Shown piece by piece: positions 1 through 5,857 of a stretch of DNA of 17,446 nt (the first letter of the stretch is position 1; every line of letters starts with the position of its first letter). Under the pieces are notes generated by a model, which did no database searches, was not told where the DNA came from, and saw only the letters and a program-made list of their open reading frames with translations. Source of the DNA: an uncultured Prevotella sp. Lineage in GTDB: Bacteria > Bacteroidota > Bacteroidia > Bacteroidales > Bacteroidaceae. Location of the stretch: assembly GCA_934190685.1 (NCBI GenBank), contig CAKPTK010000037.1, forward strand, positions 1 to 17,446. Reading direction: 5' to 3'. The position numbers and the translations under genes were made by a program.

Positions 1-2
1 GC

Positions 3-968
3 GCCCAAGACAGAGGGTTTATTGTTAGAGGACAGGTAAACATGCCTGATGGGTATGAAGTGGGAATATGTTGTCATACTGACTCCAGTTATTCGGAAGA
101 AGTGGCTCACGGGACCATCAAGGACGGAAAGTTCGTGCTGACGGGAAAACTGACACATGCCTTTCCGGGCACACTGATGACCAATAACCTAAAACTCGTT
201 GACAAAAACAAATGGCCCAACGATTCCATCCGATGGACATACACGGAAATATTTTTGTCCAATGATGACATCACCATGGACAAGGACTTGAACGTGGTTG
301 GTGGTGAAGTGCAAAAGGACTTCAACGCTTACCAAAATATGAAGGGCAAAGACCGTGACTGGACGTTTATCAATGCCTATCCACAATCCATTGTCTCCAT
401 CTATCTCGCCAACAACATGCTAAAACGAGGATATAACCTCACGGCAGAACAGGTAAATACACTCGAGGAGAAAATCACCAAAGCACAGCCAAATGATCCG
501 TTGAGAATGGAGGAATTCAAACAACGCATCGCATATGCCAAAAAGACCACCAAGGGCGGTGAACTTGTGGACCTGGAGCTGAAGGACACCAAGGGGAAAA
601 TCAAAAGTCTGCTTAAAGTGATACCCAAGAACAAATATGTCCTTGTAGACTTTTGGGCATCATGGTGTGGCATTTGCATTGGAGCTATGCCTGAAATCAG
701 AAAGATTGCGGAGGAATATCCACAGAAACTGGCTGTCATCGGTGTGTCCATAGACAAAAAGGACGATGCCTGGCGCAAGGCTATGGAGAAACATCCTGAA
801 CCATGGCCACAATATATCACCACGGAGAAAGGCTACCAAGACCTCTTCCACAAGTATCAAGTGGGCGACGGTGTTCCTTATTATCTGATGATTACGCCAG
901 ACGGCAAGGTACTCAACTCGCCATCTAATCCACAGGCGGTAAGAGAAATCATGGAAAAATACCAATAG
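3..968 (+). CDS. DUF4369/TlpA-like thiol-disulfide oxidoreductase, 5' partial
   Basis: Probable exported thioredoxin-fold protein that reduces or isomerises disulfides in the cell envelope. The reading frame is open to the left edge and the residues before the first ATG (position 42) already look like a DUF4369 beta strand (FIVRGQVNMPDG), so the real start and signal peptide lie outside the window. The N-terminal part resembles DUF4369, followed by a helical spacer and a C-terminal TlpA/AhpC-like domain with WASWCGIC (cysteines encoded at 666 and 675) and the cis-proline of GVPYY (876). The active site is CGIC, whereas the two downstream paralogues have CGPC. It lies 33 bases upstream of the next paralogue and is probably in the same operon. 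The substrate cannot be told from sequence. Confidence 0.85.
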   Translation, partial: AQDRGFIVRGQVNMPDGYEVGICCHTDSSYSEEVAHGTIKDGKFVLTGKLTHAFPGTLMTNNLKLVDKNKWPNDSIRWTYTEIFLSNDDITMDKDLNVVGGEVQKDFNAYQNMKGKDRDWTFINAYPQSIVSIYLANNMLKRGYNLTAEQVNTLEEKITKAQPNDPLRMEEFKQRIAYAKKTTKGGELVDLELKDTKGKIKSLLKVIPKNKYVLVDFWASWCGICIGAMPEIRKIAEEYPQKLAVIGVSIDKKDDAWRKAMEKHPEPWPQYITTEKGYQDLFHKYQVGDGVPYYLMITPDGKVLNSPSNPQAVREIMEKYQ

Positions 969-1001
969 CAGACAAATATAAAACCAATAAAAACAAAAGA
1001 A

Positions 1002-2123
1002 ATGAAAAAGCTAATTTTATCTGTTGCCGCTATGGCGTCAATGATGACCATAGCCACTGCCGGCAACGGTTATCACATCACAGGAACATCAGAAGGTGTG
1101 GTGGACGGTGACACCGTTTACCTCTGTTCCATGCAGGGATTCTTCAGCATGGTGCCCGAGGATACTGCCTATGTCAAGAACAACAAGTTTGAATTCAAGG
1201 GCGAGTTCGATGGTTTGGCAAACCGCTACATTCTTCCGTTCCACGACGGCAAGCCTATTGACTGGGCAGACGTGATGCTCGAAAACGCCGACATTGAAAT
1301 ACAGATTTTCGACAACCGTGACGGTGTGAAGGAAAAGAAGAAAGCCATTGTCAAGGGCGGACCTGCCAGCCAGCAATTTGCAGAGTATCAAAAGGCTGTC
1401 AAGCCCTATGAGGATGCAGTAGACAAGCCTTGGAAAATCTATATGGACAGCACGTCCACACAGGAAGCAAAAGCAAAAGCCAAGGCAGAAGTTGATTCGC
1501 TCTCAAAAATTAGAGATGCCTTCAACAAAAAATACATCGTTGACCACATTCCTTCTGCCTTGAGCGACATGCTCTTCGTCTACAACCAGAACCTGTTCAA
1601 CAAAGACGAGCTGGAAGATGTGCTGAAAAAGATGGGGCAAGGACACCATTATTATTACTATAAATCCATCATGAAAGAACGCGAGGCTGAAGCCAAGGCT
1701 GCCGTAGGACAGAAATACACAGACCTCGCCATGCCTGACCCTAACGGCAAGACCATGAAACTCTCCGACTATGTGGGCAAGAGCAAGTATGTGCTCGTTG
1801 ACTTCTGGGCAAGTTGGTGTGGTCCCTGCTGCCATGAAATGCCCAACGTGGTGAAAGCCTACAACACGTATCACCAGAAAGGTTTTGACGTTATCGGTGT
1901 GTCGTTCGACAACAATAAGGAGGCATGGAAGAAGGCCATCACACGCCTGCAGATGCCTTGGCACCACATGAGCGACCTCAAGGGATGGGGCTGCGCCGCT
2001 TCTGCCGCCTACAACATCAAGGCCATTCCTGCCAACATACTCGTAGACAAAAAAGGCAATATTGTCGGCAAGAACCTCCGTGGTGAAGACTTGCAGAACA
2101 AACTTGCAGAACTCTTCAAATAA
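1002..2123 (+). CDS. DUF4369/TlpA-like thiol-disulfide oxidoreductase (second of three)
   Basis: Predicted exported thioredoxin-like protein of 373 residues. The start is supported by an A-rich upstream stretch and a classical signal peptide (MKKLILSVAAMASMMTIATA, likely cleavage after residue 20). A DUF4369-like beta domain (about 22-115) is followed by a Lys/Ala-rich helical spacer (about 125-230) and a TlpA-like domain (about 235-373). The active site is WCGPC with Cys273 and Cys276, followed directly by a third Cys. The cis-proline is Pro343 (KAIPAN). It sits between two paralogues, with gaps of 33 and 9 bases, so one transcript is likely. Proteins of this type in Bacteroidota are usually annotated as TlpA family disulfide reductases; their partners are mostly unknown. 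Confidence 0.9.
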   Translation: MKKLILSVAAMASMMTIATAGNGYHITGTSEGVVDGDTVYLCSMQGFFSMVPEDTAYVKNNKFEFKGEFDGLANRYILPFHDGKPIDWADVMLENADIEIQIFDNRDGVKEKKKAIVKGGPASQQFAEYQKAVKPYEDAVDKPWKIYMDSTSTQEAKAKAKAEVDSLSKIRDAFNKKYIVDHIPSALSDMLFVYNQNLFNKDELEDVLKKMGQGHHYYYYKSIMKEREAEAKAAVGQKYTDLAMPDPNGKTMKLSDYVGKSKYVLVDFWASWCGPCCHEMPNVVKAYNTYHQKGFDVIGVSFDNNKEAWKKAITRLQMPWHHMSDLKGWGCAASAAYNIKAIPANILVDKKGNIVGKNLRGEDLQNKLAELFK

Positions 2124-2132
2124 ACAAGAACA

Positions 2133-3485
2133 ATGAAAAAGACATTATTCACCCTGCTCGCCGCTCTGCCACTGGCAGTATCGGCACAGGTACTACACAT
2201 TGAAATACCCGACACTACATTGCAAAACGGCGCCAACCTATGGGTAGGCTTCACCTATGCGCCACTCAAATTCGACAACAAAGGTGTATTTGAGATGGAC
2301 GGCAAAGACCTGAAGAACAAAGGCACAGCCGCACTGATGCTGAAAGACTACAGTTTCTACCGCGTGGTACTTGAACCAGGCAAACGCCAGAACCTGAAGA
2401 TAACGGTGAAGAACGGTAAGAAGACTGTGAAATATTCAGGCGACAATGTGGCTATGGCAGAATTCATGAACAAGTTTGAGGATTTCGGCCCTGCCCGCAA
2501 CTGGGACATGGAACAACAGCAACAGAAAAAAGACACCATCAGTTTTGACGAGGCTTTCAAGAAGTTGGATGCCGACCATGACGTACTCACAAAGATGGTG
2601 GGCAAAATCAAAAATGCCGACGATCAGAAGACTTGTCGGAAATCGCTGTTGATGAAATATCTCATGAACAAGATTTCCTTGCAGAAAAACTATGTGAAAG
2701 CGCACAAACTCAACGCCAAGACGGATGCCAAACTGAAAGCGTTGATGAACGAGATTCTGCCCAACGACACAGACTATGCCAGCTACGGTCTTGTAACAAC
2801 TCTCGTGGAGTATAACTTGCCCAAGAACGAGAGCGACTACAATGATGTGACCGAATATGGAATAGACTATCTCAACAGTATTGACAAGACCGTGAGCGAC
2901 AAGAAACAGAAAAATGAAATGCTCATAGGTTTTGTGGGAAGAGTGATTGACGCTGAAGGACTGGATGTGGACAAATTCTGGGCCCGTGCCAACGAACTGT
3001 GCGACAAGGCTGACCTTGCGAAATATCAGTTCATCGTAGACTCCAAGAAAAATACCAAGAGCGGAATGAAATGTCCAGACGCGGAGTTCAGTGACGCCGA
3101 CGGCAAGGTGCACCATTTGTCGGAATTCTTCGGAAAAGTGCTCTACATCGACCTCTGGGCCACTTGGTGCGGCCCATGTTGCATGGAGATTCCCCACATG
3201 GAAAAGATGGTGGAACACTACAAGGACAACGACAAGATTCAGTTTATCAGCATCAGCTTGGATCAAGACCGCAACGCATGGCTAAAGAAAATCAAGAAGG
3301 ACAAGCCCGCCTGGCCACAATTCAACGCAAACAAGGAGCAGGACATAGTCATCTCCAAGCAATGGGGAGTATCGGGCATTCCCCGTTTCATCATCATCAA
3401 TGCCGACGGAACCATCAACAATTCCAATGCCTTCCGCCCGAGCGATGAAGATTTCATCAAAAATATAGATGCTATAATAAAATAA
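2133..3485 (+). CDS. DUF4369/TlpA-like thiol-disulfide oxidoreductase (third of three)
   Basis: A 450-residue exported thioredoxin-like protein and the last gene of the tandem paralogue set, only 9 bases after the second. The signal peptide is MKKTLFTLLAALPLAVSA, with likely cleavage before Gln19. An N-terminal DUF4369-like domain (about 20-110) and a long charged helical middle region (about 125-305) precede the TlpA-like domain (about 310-450). That domain has WATWCGPC (Cys346 and Cys349, followed by another Cys) and a cis-proline at Pro417 (SGIPRF). The longer middle region sets it apart from its neighbours. Its last 14 bases overlap the 3' end of the convergent sigma factor gene. Enzyme class is well supported; physiological substrate is not. 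Confidence 0.9.
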   Translation: MKKTLFTLLAALPLAVSAQVLHIEIPDTTLQNGANLWVGFTYAPLKFDNKGVFEMDGKDLKNKGTAALMLKDYSFYRVVLEPGKRQNLKITVKNGKKTVKYSGDNVAMAEFMNKFEDFGPARNWDMEQQQQKKDTISFDEAFKKLDADHDVLTKMVGKIKNADDQKTCRKSLLMKYLMNKISLQKNYVKAHKLNAKTDAKLKALMNEILPNDTDYASYGLVTTLVEYNLPKNESDYNDVTEYGIDYLNSIDKTVSDKKQKNEMLIGFVGRVIDAEGLDVDKFWARANELCDKADLAKYQFIVDSKKNTKSGMKCPDAEFSDADGKVHHLSEFFGKVLYIDLWATWCGPCCMEIPHMEKMVEHYKDNDKIQFISISLDQDRNAWLKKIKKDKPAWPQFNANKEQDIVISKQWGVSGIPRFIIINADGTINNSNAFRPSDEDFIKNIDAIIK

Positions 3486-4026
3486 GCGAGAAGAGCAAAA
3501 CGTCAAGAAATCTTGACATATTTCCTTTTAACAAGCGGAATACTTTGAGCATATGTTTGTGTACCATATTCACACTCATGCCAAGGTGTTCCGCTGTTTC
3601 TTTATAAGACAGACGCTTGAAATAGACACACCTCAGCACCGTTTGTCCTGGCTCAGGCAATTCCAAGATGGCTTGGTGCAGCCTTAAGACACGCTGTTCA
3701 AAAGCATTCACACTTTCATCGGTCACCAATGATTCCGTAGCCTTGAGCATTTCCTCATATTTGGCGACAGCTTTGGAATGGCGCAACAAATCAAGACAAC
3801 GGTTGCGGACGGTGGTATAGAAGAATGAGGACGTCGGCTCAAAATAGTTGGATTCATCTGAATTCCAATCTTCCCAAACCGTTTGAAAGACACCACAGAC
3901 GACGTCCGCCGACTCGTCCTCATCATTCAAAAAGGTCAGAGCATACAGATACAAACGATGGTAGAACTTCTTGAACAGAAGTTCCATGCGATTCCGATTA
4001 TCCATTGTCTGCAATCCGCGTTTCAT
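3472..4026 (-). CDS. ECF-type RNA polymerase sigma-70 factor
   Basis: A 184-residue alternative sigma factor that would direct RNA polymerase to a specific promoter set. Region 2 spans roughly residues 15-80 (FYHRLYLYALTFLNDEDESA, then FFYTTVRNRCLDLLR). Region 4 (about 110-170) holds the helix-turn-helix LSYKETAEHLGMSVNMVHKH. Length and layout match the Bacteroidota ECF family that usually partners a FecR-type anti-sigma. The ATG at 4026 fits the promoter 26 bases upstream; Met8 (4005) is an alternative start. The protein ends in a short hydrophobic tail (FLDVLLFSLILL). No anti-sigma gene or SusC/D pair is adjacent: downstream is the convergent oxidoreductase operon, overlapped by 14 bases, and upstream is the divergent GH28 gene. 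Its regulon cannot be inferred. Confidence 0.9.
   Translation of the reverse strand: MKRGLQTMDNRNRMELLFKKFYHRLYLYALTFLNDEDESADVVCGVFQTVWEDWNSDESNYFEPTSSFFYTTVRNRCLDLLRHSKAVAKYEEMLKATESLVTDESVNAFEQRVLRLHQAILELPEPGQTVLRCVYFKRLSYKETAEHLGMSVNMVHKHMLKVFRLLKGNMSRFLDVLLFSLILL
3502..3530 (+). terminator. Possible weak terminator inside the convergent sigma gene
   Basis: A perfect 7-bp inverted repeat (GTCAAGA at 3502-3508, TCTTGAC at 3511-3517) follows the third TlpA-like gene. A pyrimidine-rich stretch comes after it, with only a short T run (3526-3529). It could end the oxidoreductase transcript, but the stem is AT-rich, the loop would need to open, and it lies within the last codons of the opposite-strand gene. 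Weak call. Confidence 0.25.
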
Positions 4027-4051
4027 GATTACACATTCTCTACAACTTATG

Positions 4052-4083
4052 CAAAAGTAAGAAAATCAGATTAAAATAACAAA
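4052..4083 (-). promoter_or_regulatory. Bacteroidota-type promoter for the sigma factor gene
   Basis: On the - strand a -33 TTTG (4080-4083) is followed after 20 bases by TACTTTTG (4052-4059), a full match to the -7 consensus TAnnTTTG. Transcription would begin near 4045, about 20 bases before the ATG at 4026. Confidence 0.75.
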
Positions 4084-4089
4084 ATATCT

Positions 4090-4107
4090 ATCAACAAAAT
4101 AGTTGAT
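4090..4107. repeat. Short inverted repeat between divergent promoters
   Basis: ATCAAC (4090-4095) and GTTGAT (4102-4107) form a 6-bp inverted repeat with a 6-base AT-only centre. It lies just upstream of the sigma factor -33 element and about 45 bases upstream of the GH28 leader promoter, so it could be a regulator site. Arms this short can occur by chance in AT-rich DNA. Confidence 0.3.
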
Positions 4108-4151
4108 GCCACACGATTTGTCTTTAATTTTGTTATATATCCCGGTGAAGA

Positions 4152-4183
4152 TTTGGAGAAGATAAAAGAATAGTGTAACTTTG
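4152..4183 (+). promoter_or_regulatory. Bacteroidota-type promoter upstream of the GH28 leader
   Basis: TTTG (4152-4155), a 20-base spacer and TAACTTTG (4176-4183) match the -33/-7 consensus completely. Transcription would start near 4190, giving a leader of about 170 nt before the GH28 start codon at 4363. No other TAnnTTTG motif was found between here and the gene. Confidence 0.75.
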
Positions 4184-4189
4184 CAACTA

Positions 4190-4362
4190 CTTGAGTGAAA
4201 GCAATTTTATCACAATATATTGCAAAACCATTCGCCGAGTTGAGATTTCCGTAATCTCATTTTGACGATTCCCCTCCTCCTTTCATTGCCCGGTACTCGT
4301 AAGAGACCGGGTTTTTAGTTGAACACTTACATGTTTTTATATACTAAACAAAACTTTTAAAG
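4190..4362 (+). promoter_or_regulatory. Structured 5' leader of GH28 with an internal terminator (attenuator or small RNA)
   Basis: The predicted leader has three local inverted repeats. The first is GCAAT/ATTGC (4201-4205 with 4219-4223). The second is a perfect 7-bp stem TGAGATT/AATCTCA with a 5-base loop (4241-4259). The third is the terminator-like hairpin at 4289-4316. A pyrimidine-rich single-stranded stretch (about 4270-4284) separates the last two. If the terminator works, transcription yields an RNA of about 125 nt and GH28 is expressed only by readthrough. No known riboswitch class was recognised. The 4317-4362 remainder is AT-rich and shows no second promoter. Confidence 0.45.
4289..4316 (+). 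terminator. Intrinsic terminator-like hairpin in the GH28 leader
   Basis: CCCGGT (4289-4294) pairs with ACCGGG (4306-4311). After a bulged A, CTC (4296-4298) pairs with GAG (4303-4305), closing a GTAA loop. Five T residues follow (4312-4316). Its position upstream of the start codon and downstream of a consensus promoter is the unusual point. Confidence 0.6.
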
Positions 4363-5784
4363 ATGAAAAATTTAACTCATTTGTTTTGGGCAATTCTTTT
4401 GTTAGCTTTTCCGACGACTGCCCTTGCAGACCATTACGACCAGTATTACCAAAACTTGCCTTGTCCCATGAGCAAGCCGACCTTGCCAACAATTCCCGAC
4501 AATAAGGTTTCTCTTACGGACTTCGGCGGCATAGGCGATGGTGTGACCCTAAACACAGAAGCCTTCAGCAAGGCGATGAACGCACTTAACAAACAGGGAG
4601 GCGGGCACTTGAATGTGCCAGCAGGAATCTGGCTCACGGGGCCGATCTCCTTTAAGAACAACGTGGACTTACACCTGGAGAAAAACGCCATCATCCTTTT
4701 CTCTGCCGACAAGCGTCTCTATCTTGACATAGACAAAGCCACAGGCAAGATTCTCGGAAAGTCCAAGCCTGCCCTCAACGCATCCAAGCGTAAGAACATC
4801 AGCATTACAGGCAGTGGCATCATCGATGGTAACGGCAAATGGTGGCGTCCTGTGAAGCGTTCCAAAGTAAGCGACACCGAGTGGAGCCAATTCAAGGCGA
4901 TGGGCGGAACCGAGACTGACGAGGGAAAGCTCTGGTTTCCCTACAATCTGAAGAACTACAAAAACGTAACAAACTCACCTGAAAAGGAAGAAAAACTCCG
5001 TGCCGACTTGGTGCGTTTCACCGAATGTGAGAACATACTCATCCAAGGTGTAACCTTCCAAAATTCTCCCCGGTTCCACGTGCACCCCGTACGATGCAAA
5101 AACCTGGTGGTAGATGGCGTCACCATTCTCTGTCCTTGGAATGCACAGAATGGTGACGGTCTCGATTTGAGCAACTGCCAGAATTCACTGATTGTCAACA
5201 ACACGGTCAACGTGGGTGACGACGGCATCTGCATGAAGGGCGGTGTAGGTCAAGCTGGCATAGAGGCTGGACCTTGCGAGAACATCCTCATAGAAAACAA
5301 CACCGTGTATCACGCACACGGTGGTTTTGTAATAGGAAGCGATGTCTCAGGAGGCATGAAAAACATTGTGGTACGCAACAACCGTTTCTGCGGAACTGAT
5401 ATAGGCCTGCGCTTCAAGAGTAGCATTGAACGCGGTGGCAAGACCGAGAACATCTTTATCAGCAACATTTACATGACCGACATCATCGGGGAAGCCATCA
5501 GTTTTGAAACCACTTATGCTGACAAAGGCTACTCCGTAAGCAAGGACGAAAGCGGCAAGACGGCAGAACCTGTCAAGGCTCTATTCGCTCCAGACTTCGG
5601 GAACATACACATCAGCAACATCGTATGCCACGGCACAGAATCTGGCATCGTGGCACATGGTGCAAAAGGAATGGTGCACGACATTGTCATAGAGAACAGT
5701 ACCATCTTCTACACAAAAAAAGCCACGGACATTGACGCGGCTTGTGATGTGAAACTCAACAAGGTGAACCTGTTGACTTATTAA
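4363..5784 (+). CDS. GH28 family pectinase (polygalacturonase-like), secreted
   Basis: A 473-residue glycoside hydrolase predicted to hydrolyse galacturonan linkages in pectin or rhamnogalacturonan. The signal peptide is MKNLTHLFWAILLLAFPTTALA (about 22 residues). The family's catalytic motifs appear in order within a parallel beta-helix: NGDGLD (Asn263, Asp265), GDDG (Asp286, Asp287), AHGG (His319, Gly320) and RFK (Arg350, Lys352). In GH28 the three Asp residues provide acid and base catalysis and the RxK pair binds the substrate carboxylate. The N-terminal segment LTDFGGIGDGVTLNTEAF is the usual opening of such proteins. Endo versus exo activity and exact substrate cannot be read here. The gene faces the GH2-GH31 operon and is probably controlled through its structured leader. 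Confidence 0.92.
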   Translation: MKNLTHLFWAILLLAFPTTALADHYDQYYQNLPCPMSKPTLPTIPDNKVSLTDFGGIGDGVTLNTEAFSKAMNALNKQGGGHLNVPAGIWLTGPISFKNNVDLHLEKNAIILFSADKRLYLDIDKATGKILGKSKPALNASKRKNISITGSGIIDGNGKWWRPVKRSKVSDTEWSQFKAMGGTETDEGKLWFPYNLKNYKNVTNSPEKEEKLRADLVRFTECENILIQGVTFQNSPRFHVHPVRCKNLVVDGVTILCPWNAQNGDGLDLSNCQNSLIVNNTVNVGDDGICMKGGVGQAGIEAGPCENILIENNTVYHAHGGFVIGSDVSGGMKNIVVRNNRFCGTDIGLRFKSSIERGGKTENIFISNIYMTDIIGEAISFETTYADKGYSVSKDESGKTAEPVKALFAPDFGNIHISNIVCHGTESGIVAHGAKGMVHDIVIENSTIFYTKKATDIDAACDVKLNKVNLLTY

Positions 5785-5802
5785 GAATCCTAAATACATC
5801 CA

Positions 5803-5857
5803 ATAGAGGTGTGCCATATTGGGGATTGATTCCCTGTATGGCACACCTCTATTTTTA
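5803..5857. terminator. Long hairpin terminator between convergent GH28 and GH2 genes
   Basis: ATAGAGGTGTGCCATA (5803-5818) and TATGGCACACCTCTAT (5837-5852) form a perfect 16-bp stem. Inside it, GGGGA/TTCCC adds five more pairs (one G-T) around a TTGA loop. The + strand arm ends in a T-rich run (ATTTTTATTT), so it should stop GH28 transcription. On the - strand the tail is only moderately T-rich, but the same hairpin could stop or stabilise the GH2 transcript. The right arm nearly abuts the GH2 stop codon. Confidence 0.85.

Noticed and set aside
42..968. ATG at 42 as the true start of the first oxidoreductase
   Set aside because: The frame stays open to the left edge and the upstream residues continue the DUF4369-like pattern; starting at 42 would also leave the protein without a signal peptide.
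2436..3266. A 276-codon open frame on the - strand inside the third TlpA-like gene
   Set aside because: It is His- and Val-rich with no domain signature and lies wholly opposite a gene with signal peptide and active-site motifs.
4363..5784. GH28 as a member of the LacI regulon
   Set aside because: No copy of the CGCAAACGTTTACG-like palindrome was found in the 336 bases upstream of the gene.
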